Assembly (NCBI GenBank): GCA_009733775.1
Contig: WOGZ01000008.1
Span: 247,009 to 311,008, forward strand
Direction: 5' to 3'
Length of the DNA: 64,000 bases
Source of the DNA: Alectoria sarmentosa
Lineage: Eukaryota; Ascomycota; Lecanoromycetes; Lecanorales; Parmeliaceae
Shown here: piece by piece, positions 45,713-56,331 of the stretch
How the letters are laid out: the number at the start of each line of letters is the position of its first letter
Position numbering within the stretch: the first letter of the stretch is position 1
Translations under genes and position numbers: made by a program
Notes under the pieces: generated by a model
Told to the model about the DNA's origin: nothing
Database searches by the model: none
What the model saw: the letters and a program-made list of their open reading frames with translations, nothing else

Positions 45713-46312
45713 ATGATGCAGAAGCAGTGGCTCAGTATCGTCTTGAGCCATAGACTTCATCCAGTTTCAACTGCCAATGCATTTACAACACGAACGCTCT
45801 CCTCAACAACCAAAACCCCTTCTGAAGACCTCGAGACTCTCCTTGCCAAACCATCCTGGTCCGTCAAATCCCTCTTTACCTCCTCGGACCCAGTGTCCAG
45901 TCCAACGCCACAGATCACCCAAAGACAACTGCACCACCTGCTCCGCCTCTCCGCCCTCCCTCTCCCTACATCACTAGCCGAGGAAAGCCGCATGAAAGCG
46001 GATCTACAATCGCAACTCCAATTTGTAAGAGCTATACAAGAGGTAGATACGGAGGGCGTGGAGCCATTGGTTGCGTTACGGGATGAGACTGAGGAAGCGG
46101 AGAAAGAGGGCACGATTGGGTTGGAGGAGATGAGGGGGGAATTGGAAAAGGAAGAGGTTGTGGGGATGAGGGGGAGGATTGTGAGGAGGAAGGTAAAAGA
46201 GGTGAGGGGGGAGGGCAATGGTGCGAAAGAGGAGGGTGGGAATCTGGATCTGCTGGCTCAGGCACCGAGGAGGTTAGGGCGATATGTTGTGGTTGATACT
46301 GCAAAGGATTGA
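45713..46312 (+). CDS. Mitochondrial Glu-tRNA(Gln) amidotransferase subunit, GatC type
   Basis: 199 residues from the Met at 45713; the same frame allows an earlier Met at 45671. The N-terminus MMQKQWLSIVLSHRLHPVST is a likely mitochondrial presequence. The core matches GatC: PSWSVKSLF, ITQRQLHHLLRLSALPLP, LQSQLQFVRAIQEVDTEGVE, then PLVALRDET. GatC wraps around GatA in the complex that converts misacylated Glu-tRNA(Gln) to Gln-tRNA(Gln) in mitochondria. The C-terminal half is Glu/Arg/Gly-rich and poorly conserved. Single exon. The next gene, HMG-CoA lyase, is convergent. Confidence 0.82.
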   Translation: MMQKQWLSIVLSHRLHPVSTANAFTTRTLSSTTKTPSEDLETLLAKPSWSVKSLFTSSDPVSSPTPQITQRQLHHLLRLSALPLPTSLAEESRMKADLQSQLQFVRAIQEVDTEGVEPLVALRDETEEAEKEGTIGLEEMRGELEKEEVVGMRGRIVRRKVKEVRGEGNGAKEEGGNLDLLAQAPRRLGRYVVVDTAKD

Positions 46313-46636
46313 GAGCCACCATGCGCGGACGCTTTCATGAGGACTATGCCAGGAATGCGAGTGACATTCATGAAGTCAGACAGACAACCTTCCAGTGGCT
46401 CGATCTTGTGCTCTTCGATACACCTGGCCGGCAGGCTTCTGTCCCTCTCAAGGCGCATTCTCTTATCTGACGGACCGGGTTTTGGACAGCTTCGGTCCAT
46501 GAAAGGTGGCTAGGAGTACTATAGTGTCTTGCTTGTCGATTCACCTACCTTAGCTCTCGACGGGCTTGGTTCTGCATCAGCCCTTGTTCTTTCCGGGTAT
46601 CACTCAATGTGGTCTTCGTGTGGGAGGACGGCCCTT
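46313..46636. terminator. Shared 3' region of convergent genes
   Basis: 324 bp between the stop codons of the GatC-type gene and HMG-CoA lyase. Both transcripts must end here. No other feature. Confidence 0.35.
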
Positions 46637-47919
46637 CTAAGCCGGAGAGAGCCTTGCAAGAATAGCCTTTCCGGCTCGGCTGTCATTTGGTCTACCCAGC
46701 TCCTTCGATATCCAACGGCCAATCTCTGCCATTTTCTCAACGTCCACTCCCGTGGTCGCCCCAAGGCTATGCAGGCAATGAAGGAGGTCCTCCGTTGCAA
46801 CGTTGCCAGTTGCGCCTTTCGAATATGGGCAACCACCCAATCCACCGACACTACTATCGAACGTCCTTATGCCTTGCTCCAGTCCTACAACTGCATTTAC
46901 CAACGCCTGGCCATACGTGTCGTGGAAATGCAATGCTAGATCTTTGGCAGATACTCCAGCTCCAAACAGCGCTTTCAAAAGCTCCTGAGTCTTCGGTGCT
47001 GTTCCCATACCCGTGGTGTCCGCGACAGAGACCTCGTCTGCTCCCATTTCTAGCAGCGTTGCCGTGATCTCTGCAACTTTTGCCGAAGACACATCGGGTC
47101 CTTCGTACGGGCAGCCCATTGCTACAGATACATATCCACGTACGCGTATATCCCGCGACTTTGCAAGGGCCACGATTGGTCTGCACCGTTCGAGTGATTC
47201 TGCGATTGTGCAGTTGGTGTTTGCTTTGGAGAACGCTTCTGTCGCCGCGGTGAATAGAGACACCTCCATTGAATTGGATGATCCAGAGGATTTGTTGGGC
47301 TGTATCCGACTATCCTTGCCTGATATGCCCAGAGGCATCTCCTTTGGATCTTCGGTTGAGGTAATTGGCCCTTGCTTTCTTGTCCCTCCCCTCTCGCCAG
47401 CTTTTGGTGATGGTGGGGGTGTCCGCATCTGGTCAGGGCCTTCTGAAGATGTGATTGGAGTATCGTCGGTGTCTGTGGCTTTGAGGAAGTTTTGGAGACC
47501 TTTGAGATTGGGGACGAGGAAGTTGTACGCGATTGGGGCTGGTGCAGAAGGAGGGCGACCACGGAGGTGATTGAGCACTTCTGCTGAATTCGCCATCTAT
47601 AGATATCAGCAAAGCCGTATCAGCATTGGCACGGTGGAAAGCAATCGTAGTCGTGTAGCACCTGAGGAACCCATTTCGGCGCCACAAAAGATCCAGCCTC
47701 AATGTTCCTCACGCCGGTCCTTGCCAGACGCCGTAGGAGCTCCATCTTGGTCTCTAGCGGTACGGACACCGATTCGTTCTGTAATCCGTCGCGCGGACCG
47801 ACCTCGACTATCCGTACCTCTCCTGCCTTTCGCCGCGTGCTCGTGCTGAAGCCTCGGCCGGCACACCGATGACATCCCAATCGCTTTCCAAGCCGGGGAA
47901 TGGGCCTGATTTGAGGCAT
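46637..47919 (-). CDS. Hydroxymethylglutaryl-CoA lyase, mitochondrial type
   Basis: Two exons, 47919-47662 and 47596-46637, give 405 residues; an upstream in-frame Met at 48009 is also possible. The enzyme cleaves HMG-CoA to acetyl-CoA and acetoacetate in leucine breakdown. After an Arg/Ser-rich presequence (RGFSTSTRR), the catalytic barrel starts with VRIVEVGPRDGLQNESVSVP. It continues with VRNIEAGSFVAPKWVPQ at the splice joint, then RVRGYVSVAMGCPYEG, EVSVADTTGMGTAP, LALHFHDTYGQALVN and the signature Cys loop GGLGGCPYSKGATGNVATED. Metal ligands (Asp of PRDG, HFH His pair) are present. A Ser/Gly-rich insertion of about 70 residues after FLVPNLKGL is longer than in animal enzymes. Confidence 0.9.
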
Positions 47920-48204
47920 AGCGTAGGCCTGTAAGCGCGAATGAGGTCGACGAAGCTGATTGTGTAGGGTCTGGGGGCTCGAGTTAGCGGAGTTGCGGGG
48001 AATTGGCATGCCCCCACTCGTTCGGGGACTTCGAAAACTAGCGGTGGGCGTGGCCGCTTTTAAGTAGCGAGTGACCTCGGCGCCAGCGGAGCAGATGTGT
48101 ATGAAATCATGCCAATCATGAAAGCCATATTCCGTACTACAAACACCTTTGTATCTTGCCAGTACTGGTGCATAGGGTTCGAAAATCGAAAAATCAAAAA
48201 GAAA

Positions 48205-48337
48205 GGGCTGAACTGGGATTTGAACCCAGGACCTCTTACAATTGTGATGACCCAAAGCAAGAACTACGACGGTTTAATATTTTTCGATATGGGTTTGAGA
48301 TTTTAAACACTCACTTCTGCCACTGAACTATCCAGCC
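48205..48337 (-). tRNA. tRNA gene with intron, anticodon not resolved
   Basis: On the minus strand the 7-bp acceptor stem pairs GGCTGGA (48337-48331) with TTCAGCC (48212-48206), allowing one G-U. The A box reads TAGTTCAGTGG and the B box GGTTCAAATCC, with a perfect T stem CTGGG/CCCAG. A Pol III terminator (TTTCTTTTTG) follows at once. The distance between the boxes is about 60 bases too long for an intronless tRNA, so an intron in the anticodon loop is likely. I could not fold the anticodon arm with confidence, so I give no amino acid. Confidence 0.6.
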
Positions 48338-49082
48338 AATAAGTTAAAATTTCGTATTTAAATATATATAGTAGTAAAATATCTCGATGATTCTAGTGTT
48401 TGGAACGCAACTAGATAGGTCTTGGCGCGTCTTGAAGAAAAAAAATGTGTCTCTACTCTCTACTGTGGTATTTGCCGGACTATTAGACCCAGTCCAGTAG
48501 CTACGAGGTCATACGACTTTCGTGTCATCTACAGCTGAACCTTGGAGCGAAGAATCGTCTCTTTTCTAATCTCGCATTCTTTCGTTCAAGGTCTTTGCGT
48601 GATATCTATCTACCTCCTTACCTTGGGATCGATCTAGGTAGGTCAGTCTGCGCGATTCTACACCGTCATCCGTGACGTCTAGGCGAATGTGCTTTGAGCA
48701 GCCACCCTGATCGTATCCCTCGATTTCGCTATGAGGTTCCCAAGATCGTCGTACATTAGCCGCTGTTGCCTCCTCTGCCGAGTCCCTTTGCTTTTAGCGT
48801 TGTGTTGTTCTTCACGGCCCCAATAACTTCGTCCGCTGCTTTCATTCTTTAGCCCGATAAAGGGTATTTTTTTCTCGCCAATCCTGCCTCATGTGTATCG
48901 TTACATTGTGCTTTCATCGAAATATCAACGACCATAGTTTCGATCAATTTCGACCTGGTTGTCGCTATGCTGGATGGTCATAGTGCTGTTAATTAATGGA
49001 ATAATTGGACTCGGGCGCCGAATCAACAAATCTGCACCTCAGAGAGCAGGCGATGGGACAAAACGTGTTCGAGCCACGCGGT
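48338..49082. other. Intergenic, no supported gene
   Basis: About 745 bp between the tRNA and the metallophosphoesterase. The first 100 bp are AT-rich. Nothing recognised. Confidence 0.35.
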
Positions 49083-50072
49083 TCAAGCAGCCCTTGGAAG
49101 CTCGAGGTCCACGAGCCACGGCATTTGCAACTGATTTCCTTCGGCGCCCTGGATAGCGGCATTGACAAAGAGGGTTTGTCTCCCAAATTCGAGAGGATTC
49201 GCATCGCCAGTACAGTGGCTGGTAGCGTAACACCGTTCCCGCCGATGATGCTGTGTTTTCTTCAACTTCTGCTCCTTTGAATCCATGGTGTCGAACTTGG
49301 AGTTCCTGAAGCCCGATAATTTCTCGATAACGATAGATCTCTCGTTATCGATATCCGTAAAGTGTGACGGTGTCTCGGTGAGTTGATCGCGCCAAGTGAC
49401 CATTTTCGCCCCCCAGCCCTCGTGAATGTGCCCGAAGCAGTGCAGGCGCGGTCGAGCGTGAGCGACGGCTCCGAAAAGATTCGAACAGCCAGCCCTCTGT
49501 TTGGATTCAGTGTAGTCCATGATACCCCTTGGCGGACCGTGGGTGATCACCAGGTCCACTCCTTTTAGGATTTCAAACTTGTGCCCTTGTTCTGGAGCAT
49601 ACTGAAAACCCCAATCGCCCAATGATGGCGTCCACGGACTAGCGTAGACAGTCAGTATCGCACGATTCTCTAGGATGAACTGATGACTTCCTTCGTCCAG
49701 AAAGATGACACCTGCAGCTCTTGCATCCTCAAAAATCTGCCTCGCATCTCCATAGTCACCGTACACTTTCCTCACAAGCTCAGGATCTAGAGGTGGCCTT
49801 GCGTCAGCGATCTTTTCCCTGAAAGCGGGTATATCCATCGTGAAGTCATGGTTTCCTGCAATGACTAGTTTTAGAGATGCGTCGATATCCTTGAGCAATC
49901 GCATACTGGCTCGGTACTCTTCTAACTTGGATTCTTCGGTAAGGTCGCCGCAGTGGATGGCCACATTAGCATGTTGGAAGGATCTGTCTTCTGACCGGAA
50001 ATCCATCCCATGGGTGTCTGAAAGAATAAGAAATCGAGTCTTGACAAAGGCCGAATGCTTGGTATATTCCAT
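49083..50072 (-). CDS. Calcineurin-like metallophosphoesterase (MPPED-like)
   Basis: A single-exon frame of 329 residues. Metal-binding motifs occur in order: RFLILSDTHG (D-x-H), NVAIHCGDLTEES (GD), LVIAGNHDFTMD (GNHD), VDLVITHGPPRGIMD (H) and LHCFGHIHEGWGA (GHxH). All expected ligands are present. MPPED-like enzymes hydrolyse phosphodiesters in vitro; the fungal substrate is unknown. A C-terminal extension after the barrel (about residues 265-329) has a basic patch and a Leu-rich end. The start MEYTKHSAFVKTRFLILSD leaves only 11 residues before the fold, as in relatives. Confidence 0.9.
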   Translation of the reverse strand: MEYTKHSAFVKTRFLILSDTHGMDFRSEDRSFQHANVAIHCGDLTEESKLEEYRASMRLLKDIDASLKLVIAGNHDFTMDIPAFREKIADARPPLDPELVRKVYGDYGDARQIFEDARAAGVIFLDEGSHQFILENRAILTVYASPWTPSLGDWGFQYAPEQGHKFEILKGVDLVITHGPPRGIMDYTESKQRAGCSNLFGAVAHARPRLHCFGHIHEGWGAKMVTWRDQLTETPSHFTDIDNERSIVIEKLSGFRNSKFDTMDSKEQKLKKTQHHRRERCYATSHCTGDANPLEFGRQTLFVNAAIQGAEGNQLQMPWLVDLELPRAA

Positions 50073-53000
50073 GATGCTGAGCTTTTTACCAATGATTGCG
50101 GAGAACGTGTGTTTGTGTTGTCATAGGTCTGCGGTGATGAATGGGGTCGGAGACAAAAATGTTCTTAAAGAATCAAGGGAAAATTCAAGCAATGGTTGAG
50201 TCAGGCTCGGTAGGCTGGGTATGTTGCTATTAGTTACACGTGGTCATAGACCAGAATATATATCGCATACGCCCGTTGTGTAGAGTTTTTCCTCAAACCC
50301 CATAGAAACGTGGTAGTTCCAAGGGAAAATCTCAATTTCCCTCGCCACTCAAATCCACGTGATTGCCTAGAATAAGCCCACCGGACGGCGCTAGACCGCC
50401 CACGGCATGCTCTCGCAACCGTGGGGCGACGCTCTTAGATGAACTACGTAGAATGAACGTAAAGTGTGGATCGCCGACGACGATTTTCGACATGTTCTGA
50501 CTGCTTCATGGATGTTTGTTTACCCTGCCATCGTGCTGCTTTTTGGACACTCGAGAGCCCATTTTCCTTCGAGGTCTCCCGCACAGCCCAGCCCAACTTT
50601 GGAAATGGCTGTTACCATGGAGATGGTCTAGTCATCTCAACTAAGAGCTTACAAACTCTCTTTCGCATCATATCCATTCTCGACTCTTTGCTCTATGCCA
50701 GACAAGTAAAAGATCGCAAAATAGTACCAGCATGGTAATCCCCAAAGAAAGCCATGGCCAACGATTACAAGCAGGGGGCTCATCAGGCGGAGGATAGTAT
50801 CAGGGACAACACAGAGTATGTAGAAAAGGTTCTGGAGATACTAGGCTGTGCAACGCTATAAGAAGTGAGTGCAAATATCAGCTCGGTCCTGATGTAAGGC
50901 ACATACAGTCAGCGACGTTTGCACGTAAGGACCGTATATAGGGCATCTCAATTAAAGTAGATCGCGTAAAAAATATTGCCGCTCTTAATATAACAAAGCA
51001 GGATGGCGTTGCAAAGAATGCACGGAACGGATACAGACTCTCTGTTCGAGCACACAAGTAAAGTCGACGGGCTTCGAAATTAGAGCGGAGCAACAAAATC
51101 AAATTTTAGGGTGATGAAAGAGTAGAGAGCGCAGCAGTCTACCAGCACCAAAAAAGCCCGTCGTGAGGAAACTGTACTTTCCAACGGTGATCTGATATGG
51201 CTATTGAATCTGAAATCCAGCATACGGAATTTTTTTCCTGGCGCAGTAAGACCTTATGGAGAAGAATTTAGAGGACTGGTTCAAAGTCCAACATATCATT
51301 GTCAATTACCTGCTATCCAGTCATAATTTCGTGAAGACGTTCATTGCACGATCATGGCATTGCTGATCTCAGGGGATCTTGGAAAACCCGTCGCGGTTTT
51401 CCATGTCGTGTCCCCTCGATACACATCCTTCTATATAGCCAGAATTTGTTGTCGTAATTGCCGTGTAAGACCCATTTTTGGTTGAGTGCGCCTTCCTTAA
51501 GCATTACCAGGAATTTGCTAGCGTCCCTCGCTCCTGGAAAAGGCGCCATCCCTGATGCCTTTGTTTACCTTCTTACATCAGCCTTGGGAGTTTTTTTCAC
51601 TGGTTGTGAACATGCCCTAAGCAACTCACTGTGGCCCATGGCTTCCGATATCTAGTACTTCAATCTTGTCACCCTTCTTCTCCACGGGGTTTTCCTTGTG
51701 TGGTTGATGTCTTGCATTCAGCGTTGCTGACACCATCCAAGCACAATGCTAATAGCTGGAATGGTAAACCGAAGCAGAGAACTTCTTACCAAGGATGCTA
51801 GTACCCACTTACACTCTTGCAATTTCGTCTTCCAAGCCGCAGCTGATGCCCTGACCGTGCTTTAGAGGCCTGCTGCCCTTATCCATTAAAAAACGCTGGA
51901 GCAGGCCTTGGCCTATCGAAGACAAACATGTGATCCTGTCAGCTGTGTAAGCACTGATCCTCAATCTACTATTTACTCTTTCTTGACATGGTGCTGATCC
52001 TTTGAAGTTGAACCCACAAATCTCCTTGTCCCTCCCCTTCAACCCCCAAAATCAATCTGACAGCTCGAAGCCTCCACCATCCTACACAGGCAAGCTTTGC
52101 TCGACGACTCAGAGAGCTCCATTGTCTTGCAACAATCTCCAAACTTTACTCGACTCATCGTGGCTGAAGCGTGCGAAGAGCAACGCTCAAGAGGGAGTGG
52201 AGTTCGTTATCATCATAGTCGTTGCTTGGAGCAAAGCGGGACAGATATAGACACACAAGATGCGTATGCAGAGTGATCTACAAGCACGTCAGACATCAAA
52301 AGTCGAACTTCGGTTCGGCGATGGACGAGTCATCCTTGCCCAGTCTGGGACTTACGATGATCTGTCACGCCACGCGCGTGACCACTTGTTACGAAAAGAG
52401 CCCTCGGGCGATGAATTGAGTATAATTGTTGAGGCTCCTCCGGGAGTAGTCCCAGTGTCTTCCTTCCCTTTTGCCTTGTGTGATTGGGACTGCGGTGGGC
52501 TGACAACCGCAGTGATTTTGACTCAGATTCGAAGGCGGGCGTTGGCTCAAGAGCCTGACCATAACCATTGATTGACGGCGAATGCGAAGAAATTCCACAG
52601 CCTATATCGTCATCGTCTTGATGTTTTCAAGCCCAAGAGTAGGGCGGATGATCGACAATTAACGTCAGACAACGGTGGATGGGACATGTGATATGAGTTT
52701 AGGACTCCATGATTACAAAACAGCAGGTGTTGACCTGCCTTCTCAACTTCCTTCTCCGTTATCAAACGTTAACGATCTCCTAATCTTTCTGGCTAATGGT
52801 CATCAGTGCTATCGGCTTCGACCTTTGTATGCACGCCTCTCGTGCTCGGGGCATACGCTGCTGTTTCTCTGCCTGCCTGGTGGTAGTAGCACACTTCTTG
52901 CTGTAGTCAGACAGCAATGGCATCCCCATCGACGACGCCGCCACAGCCACATCCCTCAGAACCAAGAACATCTGTCCTTGAAATGAAACCAGACTAGCGT

Positions 53001-54835
53001 TCAGAGACCATCCCACATCTACCTGCATCACTGCATCGATAAGGACATACGTGAGGGACAGAGCTCGACAGGATGGTACATCCCCCGAGGAAAGACCACG
53101 TCAAAGTGCAGGCATGTCTCTCTCCGCTCTTCTTCCCACTGGTCTATCATCATTGTCTAGTCTCCCATACCCCTAGAAACCCTACTGGCACGCCCTTCTC
53201 TCAATATCCATATCGCAATGGGCAATAGCCGAGCAGCTTTCACAAAGTTATGAGTCTGCCGCTCGAAATATGCCCTAGATCAAAAGTTCTGCCGAGATGA
53301 TGCTCGAGGGTACCGTCTTCGGAATGGAACTCCCACGACATGTCATCATCAAGGCACCTCGCCCAGAGGAGTCCGACATTTTATTTTCTTGTCTCTTTGC
53401 TGTACTGCTTGGCTTCTTAGATGCTTCCATACTGGCAGAAGCTAACGATCTTTGCATACCTGATAGGATTACGATAATTGAGCCGATTACCAGGAGTACT
53501 GGTACAAGCCAACCATCGATGGAATCCACACGCTTTCTGAACGCTTGGGGCCTGGTCGAATGACACGAGCGAGCTCGGTCTCCAAGTCTGTTCGATGGCC
53601 CCGCGGATATCTTACCTTGTTCCGCGAGTACCATTGCACATTTCTAGTGTCCTACCAGTCGTCTCCAAGATAGGGATCGATACGCTATTCCACGAGAATC
53701 AACAAGCCTGCTTTGAAAGTGATGGTTAGCTTACTGGTAGGTCTCATCCCTGCATACCCGTAATAGCTGTCGCCGTGGCATTGGCTAACGATCGCTTCTC
53801 GATAGGGACACTCGTCCACCCTCTGCTGTTTCGTCGATCTCCACGAGTGCCGTACGTCATCGAAGCACTTATCGTTAGCTGAAGGCTGGGAAGTCTAAGG
53901 GAAGAGACGAAGGAACGATTTTGTGGCTGCGGGACTCGGAGTGAAGATGTAGCAAAGATCGAAATCGAGCTGGTTTCTGCATTAGCCATTACTCTAGGAA
54001 AGTTTCCGAAACTCTTGGCCAACTCCATCAATTCATTCAACATGCATTCACAATATCTTGATGTGCATGCTTTCATGATCAATAAAGTGGCCATACACCA
54101 GTCGATCTGTGTCACTCATTGCCTTTTACGCAACCCTCCCCTTTCTCTCCATGAATGCGCAACACAGACGACACGTATAGGTGTGTGACACGTCACATTT
54201 TGACGGTATTGGAAGGATTGAAGCTTTCCTTGGTCCTGCGTCAGAAACTTCATCGTCCTGTTGCAGTGGAGATGGAGGAAATATAAGAAAAGGTTGGAAA
54301 GAGAGACTGGGTTGCAGGAGAAGAGAAAGGAGATTTAAACTTCTTCCACAACGTTAAAGTAGGTCTTGAGCGCATTTGAGCTTCCGTGGAAACATGCACC
54401 AGATGATTGAAAAAAAAAAGAAAAAAGAAAAAAGAAAAAAAAAAGTCCTTGGACAGTGAAAGAATGCTGCCAAGACCAGGGGCGGATATGGAATGATTTG
54501 AGTGCGCAAAAATGTCGCAAAATAGTCTGGTAAACACTATCGTCATAGGCCATTCGACTATGGGTATGAAAGGTATATTGGATATGTTGAAGGCATTGCA
54601 CGCTGAAAGGCATCATGTTCCTGCCGCTATAGCGCCAGACAGCCACACGCCACGCTCTCGCGACCGTACTTTAGTGTATGGCAGCGCACACTTTAGCTAG
54701 ACCTGATAAGGCTGGGGTTAAATTTTCATCGCTTGGCGCTTTCACGGTCAATACCCGGAGATTAAAAATCCCAGACGGTTTTCTCACCGCCTGAGGGACG
54801 ATGGAATATGGGTATTCGCAACTCTTTCTGCCAAC
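50073..54835. other. Gene-poor 4.8-kb interval
   Basis: No recognised gene. Weak candidates are 52260-52571 (plus, with a stretch VELRFGDGRVILAQSGTYDD of protein-like composition), 53275-53634 (minus, one membrane segment WLVPVLLVIGSIIVILSG), 53744-54115 (minus) and 51352-51549 (minus). None has a domain, a splice partner or support beyond an open frame. A purine-only A/G tract lies at about 54410-54444. The GC content resembles the genic regions, not the AT-rich block. Confidence 0.4.
54410..54444 (+). repeat. A/G simple-sequence tract
   Basis: A run of A-rich blocks separated by single G (unit about AAAAAAG). Probable polymorphic microsatellite. Confidence 0.8.
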
Positions 54836-56238
54836 ATGGAACAAGATCGCCATCAGGCCCATCTTGGAGAGACTTTGGATGCCGAGCTTGGGCCAGAGAA
54901 AGAAGAAAAGCAGAAACAGCCCAAGAAAAGGTTCATCGGGAGAAAAGAAGCAGCAGAACGAGCACAGAAGAAGGGTGGTGCGAATGAGGCTATCGAAAAC
55001 AGTGGGGCCATACAAGGTGCGCGAAGAGTCTCGAAAGTATGCCAACGAGATGCTGAAGTTTTGCAGTTGCACAACCACGAAAGGCGGCCAGAGCACTCAA
55101 CCAAGTTCCTCCAGATATCCTCGACGATCCCGAAATAAACCATGCAATCTCCCTCCTACCACCCAACTATTCATTCGAGATACACAAGACAATCCATCGT
55201 ATACGTACATCTGGATCCAAAAAGATAGCTCTCCAATTTCCAGAAGGCTTGCTGCTCTTTGCCACCACCATCTCCGATATCCTCACCCGTTTCTGCCCAG
55301 GGACCGAGACACTCATCATGGGCGACGTCACCTATGGAGCCTGTTGCATAGACGACTATACTGCTCGAGCCCTCGGATGTGATATATTGGTACACTATGC
55401 GCATAGCTGTCTCATACCAGTAGATGTCACAAGGATCAAGACTCTCTACGTCTTTGTCGATATAAGCATAGACTCATCCCATCTCTTAGCGACTCTAGAG
55501 CGGAATTTCCGGCCAGGAAAAACCATCGCCATGGTAGGAACGATTCAATTCAACGCCACTCTCCACACTGTGAAGCCTGCCCTCGAGCGCGCCGGCTTCA
55601 AGGTCTTGATCCCCCAAATCACGCCACTCAGCAAGGGCGAGATCCTCGGCTGCACTTCACCACGTCTTTCGAACGAGCAAGCGGACCTTATTCTCTACCT
55701 GGGAGACGGCCGCTTCCATCTCGAGTCTGCAATGATTCACAATCCCTCGTTGCCCGCCTATCGTTATGATCCCTATTCACGAAAGCTCACCCGCGAAACG
55801 TATGATCATGACGAGATGCATGACCTACGGCGACAAGCCATCAAGTCGGCCAAAAAGGCCAAGAAATGGGGTCTCATACTCGGCTCTCTCGGTCGCCAAG
55901 GAAATCCACACACTATGACCATGATCGAAAATACCCTCAATGAACGAGGAATCCCATTCGTCAATCTGCTGCTGAGCGAGATCTTCCCAGGGAAGCTGGC
56001 GATGATGAGCGATGTCGACTGTTGGGTGCAGGTCGCTTGTCCGAGGCTGAGCATCGACTGGGGCTACGCTTTCTCGAAGCCGCTGCTGACGCCCTATGAA
56101 GCACTGGTGGCTTTGGAGACTAGGGAGGAATGGGGCAGTGGCAACCAGGGCATTTATCCTATGGATTTTTACGCCAAAGATGGCTTGGGGAGGATGAAGG
56201 AGGGCGAGATTGCGCCAGTGGTCGCTGCCAAGGCTTGA
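54836..56238 (+). CDS. DPH1: Diphthamide biosynthesis protein 1
   Basis: Two exons, 54836-55036 and 55084-56238, separated by a 47-bp GTATGC...AAAG intron, give 451 residues. Dph1 with Dph2 forms a non-canonical radical-SAM enzyme that transfers 3-amino-3-carboxypropyl from SAM to a His of eEF2. The three cluster-binding Cys regions are present: MGDVTYGACCIDDYTARALG, ILGCTSPRL and VQVACPRLSIDWG. The N-terminal leader KKRFIGRKEAAERAQ and the joint giving ALNQVPPDILDDPEINHAIS are typical. The C-terminus ends YPMDFYAKDGLGRM. The gene is convergent with the aminotransferase, with 93 bp between stops. Confidence 0.93.
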
Positions 56239-56331
56239 AAAGGAATTCAAGAGATCTAAATGCTCGCTTATACGTGTCTACGTGGCCTCATCAGATCACG
56301 ACATGAACTATCAGCTCCGATGCAACTTCCA

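Noticed and set aside
52260..52571. Plus-strand frame of 103 residues with protein-like composition.
   Set aside because: No domain, no splice partner, no clear promoter or leader; kept only as a weak candidate in the gene-poor interval.
53275..53634. Minus-strand frame with one membrane segment.
   Set aside because: A single hydrophobic stretch in an open frame is not enough support; neighbouring frames do not extend it.
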